DNA of 64,000 nucleotides. Origin: Tessaracoccus sp. OH4464_COT-324. GTDB taxonomy: Bacteria; Actinomycetota; Actinomycetes; Propionibacteriales; Propionibacteriaceae. A model generated the notes under the pieces. That model was given only the letters and a program-made list of their open reading frames with translations. It was not told where the DNA came from and ran no database searches. The position numbers and the translations under genes are program-made. Positions within the stretch are counted from its first letter, which is position 1; the number at the start of each line of letters is the position of its first letter. Shown here one piece after another: positions 1-10,800 of the stretch. The stretch is taken from the NCBI RefSeq assembly GCF_003932855.1, contig NZ_RQYZ01000003.1, positions 1 through 64,000 of the forward strand, given 5' to 3'.

Positions 1-186
1 CGAGCCGAGGCCTACCGAAACGAATACAACACCCAGCGTCCCCCCGCGAAACGATCGCCAGAACACCGGCCGCTGGAGGTGCACATGGGCCTAGCTGACC
101 CGAACATCCCCAACCTTGAAAGAGAAACCCTGCCAAAAGTTGACACGAGACAGCGGGAGAAACGACTCACCACACTCAACTGCTAG
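1..186 (+). pseudogene. C-terminal fragment of an integrase-type (IS481/IS3-like) transposase
   Basis: Frame 1 is open from the window edge to a TAG at 184-186 and reads about 61 residues. It contains YRNEYNTQRPP followed by RPLEVHMGLADPNIPN. This resembles the C-terminal tail after the DDE integrase core in IS481/IS3-type transposases, where a YNxxRPH segment is followed by a P-EV-GLADP-IPN stretch. The catalytic core would lie left of the window, so I cannot tell whether the gene is intact. It marks the left border of the biosynthetic cluster. Confidence 0.6.
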
Positions 187-272
187 TAACCGATAAGGGC
201 ATCCAGCGGCTCGAGGAGATCAGCCGCAACCAGCACTCTTCGGGCCAGGATAAACCTTAGTCCGTAATTAAT

Positions 273-1334
273 TCAGGGAGATCCCGCAAGTCGATGTTGA
301 GCGAGCACCTCTGTCACCAGTCTGCCTACCTCTCTAGCCTGCCTTCTCGCGCATCGCACCGAGGCCCCAGCGCAGCCATCACCGAAATGATTGAGACTGA
401 CTATATGCCCCCCAATCGACACACGCATCCCCTTCGACTTTCCCCTGACGGAAGCGGGGAAGGCCAACTTCTCAGGAGGTAGGTAGCCGGTTGCGGCAAT
501 CACGTGCTCGAAGCATCCTGTTGTCCCGTCGGAGAAGTACACCGTCTCTTCCTCCACGCGCTCGACGCGTACTGGTCGGATGTCGCAGCGAGACCGAACC
601 CGACCAGAGTCCTTGGTGATGACAAAGCCGCGCGGCGCCTCTTCAGCCGTTCTGTACGACAGACAGGTCCCCACAATGCCCAGGAACGAGAGTCGAGAGA
701 TGAGGAGAACTTTCCGGCTGGTGACCCATGTTGGGCGGATCATCGGCAAGGTCGCCAGCAGTTCTTCACAGATCTCGACGCCGCTCTGCCCACCGCCGAC
801 GACGAGGACCCTGTCACCTACACCAACCGAGGACAAGTCCGACAAGATCGAAGCGTGTACGACTCTCTTACCCGAATACGGGAAGGGAATCATCGGTTTC
901 CCGTAGTGCCCGGTAGCAACCACGAGAAAGAGATACCGCTTAGCGCCTCTATCGCTGGTCACCAATACCCCCTCGCTGCTCTCCTCGACCATGTTTACAG
1001 AGCTGCCGAAGTACCTAAACTGTTTATCGCGTCGCTCATCCGCCCACCGAACCAACTCGTCCAGAAACTCTGCAGCGCCCACCGGTCTGATCCGCCAGAA
1101 TCTACGAGAAATGCACCAACCAGGATTCACCAGTTCTGTGCTGCCGCGTGCCTTGCCATGGGGGAAACCCTGCCAGATCCCGCCCGGCTCTGAATCTGCG
1201 GAATACCAGTCAACGTCGAGTCCGCGCCTAGTAAGCTCACGGACCGCCATAATGCCGAACAGCCCACTCCCGACGACCGCGCACGGGATAGTCTCATGCT
1301 CCTGCCACGCCTCCCTCACAACTCCCCGGTTCAC
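273..1334 (-). CDS. FAD/NAD(P)-dependent flavin monooxygenase-like tailoring enzyme
   Basis: A 353-residue flavoprotein of the FMO/Baeyer-Villiger type. It has an N-terminal FAD-binding GSGLFG (about residues 22-27), GGIW at 51-54, a second dinucleotide motif GGGQSG (about 180-185, probably NADPH), and a late AATGY segment typical of this superfamily. It is shorter than many FMOs. It starts with GTG, and that GTGA overlaps the stop of the thioesterase gene by 4 bases, so it is the last gene of the coupled biosynthetic operon. By position it should oxidise the assembled product or an intermediate (hydroxylation, N-oxidation or Baeyer-Villiger insertion). The sequence does not say which. Confidence 0.8.
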   Translation of the reverse strand: MNRGVVREAWQEHETIPCAVVGSGLFGIMAVRELTRRGLDVDWYSADSEPGGIWQGFPHGKARGSTELVNPGWCISRRFWRIRPVGAAEFLDELVRWADERRDKQFRYFGSSVNMVEESSEGVLVTSDRGAKRYLFLVVATGHYGKPMIPFPYSGKRVVHASILSDLSSVGVGDRVLVVGGGQSGVEICEELLATLPMIRPTWVTSRKVLLISRLSFLGIVGTCLSYRTAEEAPRGFVITKDSGRVRSRCDIRPVRVERVEEETVYFSDGTTGCFEHVIAATGYLPPEKLAFPASVRGKSKGMRVSIGGHIVSLNHFGDGCAGASVRCARRQAREVGRLVTEVLAQHRLAGSP

Positions 1335-2065
1335 GCGGCGAAGACCTTGTCTAAGATTATGCTCATAACATGCTCCTTTGAGTGGTGGATGAAGAAGTGA
1401 TTTCCTGGCACGAAGACGGTCGACACGCTACTCGCCAGGCTCCGCCAACCATCCAAGTGGTCCGATGAGACGAGTCTGTCTCCGGTGCCCCCGATGACCG
1501 TCACTGGAACAGGCAGCGCTGGCCCATCTTGATGCTGGAAGTTTTCCATCGCGCAAAAATCGGCCCGGATGATCGGCAGCACCAAGTCCATCAATTCCTT
1601 GGAGGCCAGCACCGCCGGAGGCGTCCCCCCCATCTCCGCCAACCGTCGGATGAGTTCATTCTTCGGAGCCTTACTAGCAGCTGGCCCACTACGGGGAATT
1701 CGAGGGTCGGGGGAAGCGGACACGAAGAGGTGAATTGGTTGGGGCAACCCGCACCGAACGATCTCGCGACAGAGTTCGTAGGCCACCAATCCTCCCATGC
1801 TGTGACCGAACAACGCCAGAGGACGATCCATCAGAGCAGATAGAGAGGGGATAATGTGGTCTACGATTTCTTGCACGCTGAGCAACAGCGGCTGGCCCAA
1901 ACGGGCACCACGACCCGGCAACTCCACAGGGCACACCTCCAGCCCTTCCGACGCCAGTCGCACCCACTCGCGGAAAACCGACGCAGTGCCGCCTGCGTAG
2001 GGCAGACAAACCAAGCGCAGCTTGGGGTCAGGCATTGGCTTGCGCAACCAGAATATGGTGCTCAT
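1331..2065 (-). CDS. Type II (editing) thioesterase of the NRPS/PKS cluster
   Basis: A 244-residue alpha/beta hydrolase of the stand-alone thioesterase family found beside NRPS/PKS clusters. The nucleophile elbow is GHSMG with Ser89. The likely acid is Asp196 in GGTGDR, and the base is His223 in VPGNHFF. Such enzymes clear misprimed or stalled acyl groups from carrier proteins. The ATG overlaps the NRPS stop by 4 bases (2062-2065), and its own stop overlaps the next gene. None of the five megasynthases carries an integrated TE domain, so a releasing role cannot be excluded, although the terminal condensation domain of the NRPS is the more natural release catalyst. Confidence 0.88.
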   Translation of the reverse strand: MSTIFWLRKPMPDPKLRLVCLPYAGGTASVFREWVRLASEGLEVCPVELPGRGARLGQPLLLSVQEIVDHIIPSLSALMDRPLALFGHSMGGLVAYELCREIVRCGLPQPIHLFVSASPDPRIPRSGPAASKAPKNELIRRLAEMGGTPPAVLASKELMDLVLPIIRADFCAMENFQHQDGPALPVPVTVIGGTGDRLVSSDHLDGWRSLASSVSTVFVPGNHFFIHHSKEHVMSIILDKVFAA

Positions 2066-5000
2066 GCTTCAACCTCTGGGCGGATAGAAACGAGAGAACT
2101 CAGCGGTTGGTCGACGTTGCTGGCCAGCTGACGAAGCACGCGCGGCCAGGAACGCGCCAGTCTCCCGACAAGAGCGGAATCCACACGTTCCTGGTCGTAA
2201 AGCCAACTGCCGAACACGTCAGCACCCTGCTCAGTAAGTACCAGACTCAGTGCCGTATCATTCGGCTTCCTGTCGTCGCGAACGTGAATGTAAGGGCGGC
2301 CCGGGAACGCTGGTTCGATACGCAGATCACGAACCGTTACCTCGGGGAGCGGGGCACTCAACAGATTAAATCCGAGAGGCACCCGCTCCCGAACGGTGGC
2401 CATCTCTCGATGCAGAACGCTTGTGGGTGCTCCGGCGCTGTCCAGGCAATCCAGAACATCATCGCGTACAGTGGTCAACCACTGGGAGAAAGTATCTGTT
2501 ACGCGGACGGAGACCCTGTGGACATGGCTGTTTACCAAGAACCCGACTACCTCCTGGCTCTCCTCCACCTCGCGGCCCGCTGTGGGAAAAGAGACCGCGA
2601 ACTCTAGCGCTCCTGTGGCGCTGGCCACCGCCAAATCAAACGCCGCCAGCAAGAGTATAAACAGCGAGACCCCTTGCTCCTGAGCTGTGCGGCGCAGGTC
2701 TGCCACGAGCGGGCGTTCTAGGGCAAAAGAGAGTTCGGACGAAACGTCGCTCTCCGTTTCCTCTTCAATCAAGTGAAGCAACTGAGGGGGCTTCGGAAGT
2801 TTAGCGACGACGCTTCGTACCCGGGCCAGCTTCTGATCCCAGACCCCACCCGTCAAGGAGTCGTGCTGCCAGCGGACGATATCGGTGAAGTCAACCCGGA
2901 GAGAATCCTGTTCGTTGTCGGGCATGGCGTGATAGAAGAGGACTAGGTCACGCAAGAGCACCTGATATGACCAGTTGTCGATAACGGCGTGATGCGCGGA
3001 CAAGACCAACAGATGCTCCGATTCCCCCACCACCAGAAGTTGTCCTCTGACTAGCGGGAGATCAGTGTCGACATCGAACCCTCTACTCGACTCCTCGGAA
3101 AGGATCCGCCCGAGTTCCTCAGCGCCTCCGGGGCTGGACGTCTTGTGAACCTCCAAGGGCCAGCGGGAAACGTTGCTGAGCCGTTGCGAATACTGACCAT
3201 CCACATGAAACAGACGCAACCGCAGAGCTTCGTGTCGAGCCGTCAGGGCGTCGAGCGCATCTTCGAGTCGCTGGAGGTCGAGCGGTCCGTGAAGACGAGC
3301 AGCGGTGACCACGACGTGCTCGGCGGCCGTCAGCTCTGGGCCAGACGCGCACAGCCACTCCTGAGCCGGCGACAGAGGAAGATCTCCGTCTCGTACGCTC
3401 TGCCGGACTGGTCGCGCAAGTGTGCTGCCCGCAATCCCGCGCTTTACCACCTCTGCGAACCGCGCAACGGTCGGGTTCTCGAACAGGTCTCGAAGGCTCA
3501 CATCAGTGCTGAAAGCCTTGCGGGTCCGCCCAACTATCTGTGCCGCAAGCAGCGAGTGTCCACCCAATGCAAAGAAATTGCTGTTTCTACCCACCTCATT
3601 GACACCGAGCACATCACGCCAGGCGGCAGCCAACTGGGTTTCCAGCTCTCCGACGGGCACATCCTCACTGGTGAGCATGGCTCGGGAACGGGCTGGCGCA
3701 GGCAGGGCCTTGCGGTCAACTTTGCCGTTCGAGGTCATCGGGAACTCGTCAAGGAAGACGATGGCTGAGGGCACCATGTACTCGGGCAGTTTGTCGCGCA
3801 AGGCTTGGTCCAGTTCGCGACGCAACGGAGCCTCATCCACCCGGGTGATCCGATTTGCCAAAATCTGCGGCCGTGCCGACTCCGGGAACACGATCGGGGA
3901 ATTCTCCAACGGGCGGCCCAGAGGGTCAAGCCTGCGCAGCACCACATCGTATTCACCCTGAACCGAGTGTCGCCGCCAGTCCGGCTCGGCTTGATAACCG
4001 GCTTCCCGAGCCAAAGCAAGCATCTCGGTAGGGTCGATCGCATCGCCCGATACCTGGAGATCGTGCATCTCCACCTGGAAAGTATCTAGGGAAGCTGAGG
4101 GCGTCCGCATCTTCTCCACGAGGCGCGCGAAGCACCGGGTTCTAGGGTTCGGCACATCGGTGAGCAGGAACACATCTTTCTCTGCTTCGATAAGTAGCTC
4201 CGTCAGAGCCTGAGCGGAACCCAATCGTTTCCACCCTATTGTTTCAACGGAGATGGGTGCACCAACTTTGGACACCGTGAATACCACGTCGTAACGGAAA
4301 CACGACATCTCATTTTTGACCTTGGTGAGTTTCGGGATCACGTCTACGCGACCAACCCCATGTCGGTTCGCAAAGTCGAGGAAGAACTGCGGATCGAGCA
4401 CGAGTTCGGAATCTAAGGACATAGCCTGTTTGGCCAGCTCAGACAGCTCCTGCAAGCTGTCTTCCTCGCTTCTTTGCGACCAGACGATGGAAGCATGGAA
4501 GTCCTCCAGCAGCGGCAGGCTGCGTACATCGCCGACAATCAGACGGCCCCCCGGGTTGACCCTGGCTAGGGCTCCCGTCAGCACCTCCGCCAGGTAAGAA
4601 ATGCCTGGGAAATACTGCACCACCGAGTTGATTACGACCGTGTCAAAGGTGCTTTCCGGCAGCTCAGACAATTCGTGCGCAGCGCACTCATGCAACTGCA
4701 CTTCCATGTCTTCACGTAGACCATCCGCCCCCTGAGCCACTTTCGCGAGCCCCGCTAGGGAGATATCGGTGCCCCAGTAGAGATCGCACGCCCCCGCGAC
4801 CTCATGCATGAGCATGCCGGTACCGCATCCTACGTCGAGGATCGAGGACGGGTTACCGGCTAGGACCGTCCGGACCACCCCGTCAAGCCAGTCCCGCATG
4901 TCCTCGGCCGGGAGCGGATCACCCGTGTAACTGCTGTTCCAGCCGCTCGTGTCGAAAGCCTCTCCGTCGTGTTCCCGGTTCGACTGATAGGCAGAATCCC

Positions 5001-7818
5001 ATATGGTAGCCCAGTCATCCACGGCGTCGGACGCGCCCATAACCCTCGAGTGGGTACAACGGGCGTAGGCGACGATCCTCTTGTCACCCGGGTGATCTTC
5101 CCTGACCATGACAACGGCCTGGGCTACTTGGGGTTGAGCCTCCAGCAGCGTTTCGATCTCGCCCAGCTCTATCCGGAAGCCGCGCACCTTCACCTGGTGG
5201 TCAATGCGTCCCAAGAACTCAAGTTGGCCGTTTGCGCGGCGCCGGACTAGATCGCCGGTACGGTACAAAACCTCTCCCAAGCCGATGGGGAACGGGTGAG
5301 CGACGAAACGCTCCGCCGTCAGGTCCGGCTTACCAAGGTAGCCGAGCGCCAGCCCCAGTCCGCCGATATACAGTTCCCCCGGAACACCGTCCGGTGCGAG
5401 CCGCCCAGCAGCATCAATGACGTGGAGTTCGGTGTTGTCGATCGGGTCACCCAGCGTCACTGCCTCTCCCGCAACCTGTCCGACCGCGGACCAAATGGTC
5501 GTTTCCGTCGGCCCGTACATGTTCCACAACTCGGCTCCACCGGCCAACAGTCGGGACGCCAGGTCAGGCGTCATCGCCTCGCCACCGCAGAGGATCTTCA
5601 GCCCCCGGGCAGGCTGCCAACCGCTGTCCAGCATCATGCGCCACGTAGACGGTGTTGCCTGCATGATGGTGATCGATTCCTCGGTGAGCTGACGCGCAAT
5701 CAGTGCTCCGTCCCTGGCCGTTTCCTGGTCGGCCACGACGACTCTGGCTCCTACTGTCAGGGGCAGCAGAAGTTCTAGTAGTGAGATGTCGAAGCACAAG
5801 GTCGTCACTGCAAGAAGACTGTCCTGGGCCGATATCCCTGGCCTGTCACGCATCGCCCGCAAGAAGTTGGCCAAAGCTCGATGAGGGACTACGACACCCT
5901 TTGGCCTACCAGTCGATCCCGAGGTGTAAAGAACATAGGCAGGATCCGCCCCTCCAATGCCGCATCTCAGCGCAGGAGCTGTGTTCGAACGCATCGCCGG
6001 GTTCGGGACGACTATCGTCAACTCACCGTCGAAGGGAAGCGGCTCATGCGAGGGAGATATCACAACCCGCAAGCCGGAGTCCTCGATCATGTAGGCTAGG
6101 CGCTCCTTCGGGAAGGTGGGGTCGAGAGGCACAAAGGCAGCTCCCGACTGGAGCACCGCTAGCACGGAGATGACCATCTCCACTCCGCGGTCGGCGTGAA
6201 TACCAACATAGCTTCCACTGCCGACGCCTAGGCCGGTGAGCTCGGAAGCGAGCGCGCTCGCCCTGCTTTCCAACTCCTTGTAGCTGAGCGCTTTCTGACC
6301 GCAGCGAACGGCCTCCGCGGACGGCTGACGCGCCACGACCGCAGCTACCTCGTCGGGGACCAGCATGAGGCCCTCAACGTCACGCCGAGTGTCGTTGTGT
6401 TTCCTCGCCAGAGCGTCACGGTCGGCTGTTTCCACCCAGCTGATCTGTGTCAACCGGGTGTCCGGAGCCGCCGTTACGGAGCGCACAGCCCGCACCAGAG
6501 CGGCAGCAAAACCTTCGACCGTCGAGGTGTCGAAGATATCTGAGTTGAACTCGAACCACCCGTGGAGCCCGTCCTTACGATCGAAAACCTGCAGTTCAAG
6601 GTCGAAGCGAGACGTCACACTCCTGATCGTCATCGGCTCCACCACTACACCCTCGAGTTCGAGCTCGGGCAACTCTACGTTCTGGTAAGCGAAGGAAACC
6701 TGGAATATGGGAGAGCGAGATAAATCCCGCTCCGGCTGGATATCTTCGACAAGCTTCTCGAACGGCAGGGCGGCGTGGGCGAATGCGTCAAGCGAGGTTC
6801 TTCGGACCCGGTCCAGCAGTTCTGAAAAAGTAGGATCTCCTCCGAGACGCACGCGCAGGGCGAGCGTGTTCACGAAAAAACCGATAAGCGGGGCAATTTC
6901 GGGACGGTCACGATTCGCGACAGGGGTCCCAAAGACGATATCATCCTGCCCGCTGTAGTATTGCAAGACTGTGGAGAAAGCCGCCAACAGCGCCATGAAA
7001 GTGGTCGAACCGTGCTCACGAGCGAGCCGACGGAGAGCACTCGTCTGCTCTGCCGAAATACAGAAAGGAACACTCATCCCACGATGTGTCTGGACGGCGG
7101 GACGTGGGCGATCCATAGGGAGATCCAACGCCATGGGTATCCCGCTCAGTTCCCGCAGCCAGTAGGCTTGGTCTTCACCCGTGCTCTCCCCCTCCAGTTG
7201 GTCACGCTGCCAACGGGAGTAATCGGTGTACTGCAGGTCAAGCGGAGGCAGGGGAGAGTTTTCTCCTCGGGCATAGGCCCGATATAGCTCGACGAGTTCC
7301 CCAATAGCCACCCTCATGGACCAAAGGTCAGCGATGATGTGGTGCATTGTTAGGACCATGACATGCTGAGTGGGGGCAAGCCGAAGGAAGCGAGTTCGCC
7401 ACAACGGCCCGTTCTCCAGGTCGAAAGGACGAGCGACCTCAGACGTAAGCCATTCTTCAAGGTCCCCGCTGAGCTGTTCCGACCAGTCATCAACCTCCAT
7501 CTCGATCGTTCCAGTCGGGTGAATCCGTTGCAGAGGCTCCCCGTCGGCCTCGATGAACGTCGTCCGCAACGATGCGTGCCTGCGAACGATCTCCTCGTAG
7601 CAGCGCCGCCACAGCACAAGATCGATCGGGCCCGTCAACCGGACGGCCACCGGAACGTTGTAGGCAGCCGTCCCAGGAGTAAGCTGCTCGAGAAACCACA
7701 GACGTCGCTGTGGGAACGACGCGGGGTGATCCGAGGGACGGGCACGCAAGGTCGCCAACTTCCGGATCAGCAGGACACGTTTCTCTTCGGGACTGAGTTG
7801 TTCCAGGTCGATCGTCAT
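2062..7818 (-). CDS. NRPS, C-A-[N-MT]-T-C, predicted to add N-methylglycine; terminal C domain
   Basis: 1918 residues. N-terminal docking-like segment, then C domain (HHIIADLW at 159-166) and A domain (TSGSTGRPKG about 631-640). A methyltransferase is inserted between the late A-core motifs; its SAM motif LDVGCGTG is at about 994-1001, and the A domain resumes with YMVPSAIVFLDEFP and NGKVDRKALP near 1347-1373. Then a carrier domain (FFALGGHS, Ser about 1422) and a second complete C domain (HHAVIDNW, 1609-1616) that ends the protein. Hand alignment to GrsA gives the pocket code DILQLGMIWK (last K assumed), close to known Gly codes, so the unit would be sarcosine. There is no TE. The C-A-T-C layout recalls RapP/FkbP, whose last C domain closes a macrocycle. 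The gene overlaps its neighbours by 4 bases on both sides. Confidence 0.93.
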   Translation of the reverse strand: MTIDLEQLSPEEKRVLLIRKLATLRARPSDHPASFPQRRLWFLEQLTPGTAAYNVPVAVRLTGPIDLVLWRRCYEEIVRRHASLRTTFIEADGEPLQRIHPTGTIEMEVDDWSEQLSGDLEEWLTSEVARPFDLENGPLWRTRFLRLAPTQHVMVLTMHHIIADLWSMRVAIGELVELYRAYARGENSPLPPLDLQYTDYSRWQRDQLEGESTGEDQAYWLRELSGIPMALDLPMDRPRPAVQTHRGMSVPFCISAEQTSALRRLAREHGSTTFMALLAAFSTVLQYYSGQDDIVFGTPVANRDRPEIAPLIGFFVNTLALRVRLGGDPTFSELLDRVRRTSLDAFAHAALPFEKLVEDIQPERDLSRSPIFQVSFAYQNVELPELELEGVVVEPMTIRSVTSRFDLELQVFDRKDGLHGWFEFNSDIFDTSTVEGFAAALVRAVRSVTAAPDTRLTQISWVETADRDALARKHNDTRRDVEGLMLVPDEVAAVVARQPSAEAVRCGQKALSYKELESRASALASELTGLGVGSGSYVGIHADRGVEMVISVLAVLQSGAAFVPLDPTFPKERLAYMIEDSGLRVVISPSHEPLPFDGELTIVVPNPAMRSNTAPALRCGIGGADPAYVLYTSGSTGRPKGVVVPHRALANFLRAMRDRPGISAQDSLLAVTTLCFDISLLELLLPLTVGARVVVADQETARDGALIARQLTEESITIMQATPSTWRMMLDSGWQPARGLKILCGGEAMTPDLASRLLAGGAELWNMYGPTETTIWSAVGQVAGEAVTLGDPIDNTELHVIDAAGRLAPDGVPGELYIGGLGLALGYLGKPDLTAERFVAHPFPIGLGEVLYRTGDLVRRRANGQLEFLGRIDHQVKVRGFRIELGEIETLLEAQPQVAQAVVMVREDHPGDKRIVAYARCTHSRVMGASDAVDDWATIWDSAYQSNREHDGEAFDTSGWNSSYTGDPLPAEDMRDWLDGVVRTVLAGNPSSILDVGCGTGMLMHEVAGACDLYWGTDISLAGLAKVAQGADGLREDMEVQLHECAAHELSELPESTFDTVVINSVVQYFPGISYLAEVLTGALARVNPGGRLIVGDVRSLPLLEDFHASIVWSQRSEEDSLQELSELAKQAMSLDSELVLDPQFFLDFANRHGVGRVDVIPKLTKVKNEMSCFRYDVVFTVSKVGAPISVETIGWKRLGSAQALTELLIEAEKDVFLLTDVPNPRTRCFARLVEKMRTPSASLDTFQVEMHDLQVSGDAIDPTEMLALAREAGYQAEPDWRRHSVQGEYDVVLRRLDPLGRPLENSPIVFPESARPQILANRITRVDEAPLRRELDQALRDKLPEYMVPSAIVFLDEFPMTSNGKVDRKALPAPARSRAMLTSEDVPVGELETQLAAAWRDVLGVNEVGRNSNFFALGGHSLLAAQIVGRTRKAFSTDVSLRDLFENPTVARFAEVVKRGIAGSTLARPVRQSVRDGDLPLSPAQEWLCASGPELTAAEHVVVTAARLHGPLDLQRLEDALDALTARHEALRLRLFHVDGQYSQRLSNVSRWPLEVHKTSSPGGAEELGRILSEESSRGFDVDTDLPLVRGQLLVVGESEHLLVLSAHHAVIDNWSYQVLLRDLVLFYHAMPDNEQDSLRVDFTDIVRWQHDSLTGGVWDQKLARVRSVVAKLPKPPQLLHLIEEETESDVSSELSFALERPLVADLRRTAQEQGVSLFILLLAAFDLAVASATGALEFAVSFPTAGREVEESQEVVGFLVNSHVHRVSVRVTDTFSQWLTTVRDDVLDCLDSAGAPTSVLHREMATVRERVPLGFNLLSAPLPEVTVRDLRIEPAFPGRPYIHVRDDRKPNDTALSLVLTEQGADVFGSWLYDQERVDSALVGRLARSWPRVLRQLASNVDQPLSSLVSIRPEVEA

Positions 7819-10800
7819 CGTTCCTCCGACAAGTTGCTTCGGGAAAAATCTTCTTGGTCCATCAATTCAGTGAGCATCGCTTCCACCTCGGCATCTGATA
7901 GGGCGGCAACATCAATTTCCTCCATGCCGCGTCGCTCGATCTTGTTGATGCTTTCCTCTTCCCCTGCGCCGCCTTCGATCAGCCATGCTGTTCGGGCCAC
8001 GGTTGGAGCCTCGAAGAAGGAACCCAGGTCGAGCGTGACTCCCAACTCAGCACGAATAGTGGCGCCAATTTGCACGGCCGCCAGTGAATGGCCTCCAAGG
8101 GCGAAGAAGTCATCCTCAACGCCAATCGGAGCAACGCCCAAGGACTCGCCCCAAATCCGGGCGACCGACTTCTCGGTTTCGGTTCTGGGCGCCACGTACT
8201 CTGTGTCAAGTTCTGGACGCGGATGCGAAGAGCCCGAGGGACGTTTCAGGTCCAGATCCGCAGCAAGGTCGAAGACATCAGTGGTTCGCATCCGTTCCCG
8301 CACCATGGTCAGGTCAGCTGCCGAGGCCACCACGGAAGCTGGCATACGCGCCGCACCAAGGATGCGCAGCAGCAGCGCCGTCGATTCTGCGGGATGAATC
8401 CCGGCTGGAGCAACCCTGCCTGATTCCGCAATCTCAGTCGTCTCCGACCTCAGGGCTGATACGGCCCTATCGATCTCGCGCCGCAACTCGGCAGGTTGGT
8501 GGATTCTCTTCATCAGAAACCCACGGATTTCAGCCAGGAGACGTCCATCGCTGTCGCGGATGTCTGCGTCACAACCGATTGTTTCTCGTTGGGCGTCACG
8601 CGCGTCAACTCTGATGACGGCGTTTATACTGGCCGTTAGGGGAGCATGAACAGTCACGCTCCTGTAGCCGAAGGGCAGGTAGTATCCTGCTCCCGCCCCC
8701 AACCTTGACACGCCGCCGACGATGTCCACTAGCGCTGGGTGCAGCTGGTAGTCCCTCAACTCATCGGCCGCAGCCTCAGGCAGCGCGAGCTCAGCGACGA
8801 GTCCGTCATCACCGACATGGATGCGCTTGAGAGAACGCCATCTACCGGACACCGAAAACTGCAGCAGACCATCGCTTGCCGCCTCCTCAAGTCGAAGACG
8901 TCGGCGCAGCTGCTCTTCTCCTTCGATGATCTCCCGCACTGAGCAGGTTCCGAGAAGAGCCTCCCGATCCAACCGTTCCGCCGAGGAGCCCTCCGTGAGG
9001 ACTACGGCCCTACCCTGCGCATGTGTAGTCCAGGTACTGCCCTGACGACTGGAGACCCGGAAGTGGTAACCGTCCTTGCTTTCCCTGATAGTGGTGCAGA
9101 TCTCTGTATCTATGCCGTCGGGGACGACGACGGGGGCCATGTACATAACGTCTCTGAGTTCGATGGGCCGCCCCGCCGCGTAGGGCTCGATAGCGGCACG
9201 GACGATCTCCAGATAGGTCGTGCCAGGGACCAAACCGTGCCCGAGCATACGGTGCTCGGCCACGATCCAACTCGTCGCAGTATTGAGCGACGTAAGAATG
9301 ATCTCCTGACCGTCTCTGTCGAGCCTGCGTTCCTTGATGAGCGGATGCTCACCGGGGACTACACCTCCTCCTTCCAATGCCATACCCGTGTCCTTCCACG
9401 TGTCCCAAGCAACGGAAACCACGGGGTTCCCCCGCCTGCCGGCACGTTCCGCCAGGGCATCAAGGCAGCAGTTGGCCGCAATGTAATTGCACTGTCCGGG
9501 CCCGCCAACCACAGCGGTACGAGAGGAACAAAGGACCGCGAAATCGAGGGGGTCCTCGGCGCAGGCTGTCAGAAGTGCTTCCGCTCCCGCCACCTTCACC
9601 GCAATTACGGGGTCCGAGGCAGCCGCGTCAAGGCTGGTAATGGCTCCAGAAGACGGGAGACCTGCCGCATGGATGAAACCGTTAATCGGTCCGGAGCGAG
9701 CGCGCAGTCGGGACAACTCGCGTTCGAGCGCGGCTTCATCAGTGACGTCAGCGCTGAGGGGGACCACTTCTGCTCCTTTCTCCCGCAGATCGCGAACGGC
9801 GCGCAATCGTCGAGTGGTGGAGTCCAGCGGGGAATGGGACGAGATCCATCGATCCCATTCCTCCTCCGGAGGCAGCTCGTTTCTGCCAAGCAGCCCCAAC
9901 ACTGGTCTGTTGACCCTGTCGACAAGGGAATCTGCGATGGCTAGACCCACTCCCCCGAACCCGCCTGAGATCACGTAGACTCCCCTATCCCGCAGGCGCA
10001 TAACGCGCTCCGGGGCACCTATTCGTGGGATGGCATCATGGCCTCGCCCCCACCAGCGGCCAGCACGGCGGGCGCACAGACGCGGGTCGAGTTCCGGGCC
10101 AGTTACTTGGAGGCCTGCGGCGATCTCGTTCAGCAGAACGGAGTCGGGCGCGACGAGGACAGCGGGGTCCAGGTCCACCACGAATGCTTTGAGCTCCGGA
10201 ATCTCCGACGGAGCGCTCAGGCAAGGCCCAATCAAGGCGGCGTGCGAGGGGACCAGTTCCTCAATTCCCGTCACCGGGAAAACGCCTGTGGTAATTGCAT
10301 CGAGCCGCACAGAACCCAAGACCGCAGTCTGGATCGATTGGCACAGGGCGACCATGCTCCCGAGCGCTTCCTCTGCTTGTCGGGATGTGCTGGCAGCGCT
10401 GCGTGCCGCGTTACCTGGACCGCCGCTGGCTACACTCCAGAGGTGGAAGACCCGTAGCGCATCTTCTCCCCGGAACGCTGCTTCAAGCAACGCCTCGTGG
10501 TCTGAGCGGCTACGTGGGCTGATGAGGAAGCGGGCGTCGGTCAGTCGTGAGAATCCCTCGCCGCGATAGACCTCGACTACCCGCCCTCCGCGGCGGCGAT
10601 GCTCGCGCACCAAGGCGGCGCCCAAAGCGGTATCGGCTCCCAGAACCAACCAAGGTTGGTCCACCGGCCAGGCCTCAGCGTTCAGGGGCGTAGTCACCTG
10701 GCGCCAGATCGGTTCGTAGAGCATTCCGCCGTCGCGGGTCTCCGCCTCGGTTACAGGGGTGGCGGGGATCGGATCGACCCAGTGGCGAATCCGCTGGAAG

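Noticed and set aside
504-1193. Plus-strand 229-residue frame opposite the flavoenzyme
   Set aside because: No ribosome-binding site or recognisable motif; the minus-strand frame has FAD and NADPH motifs.
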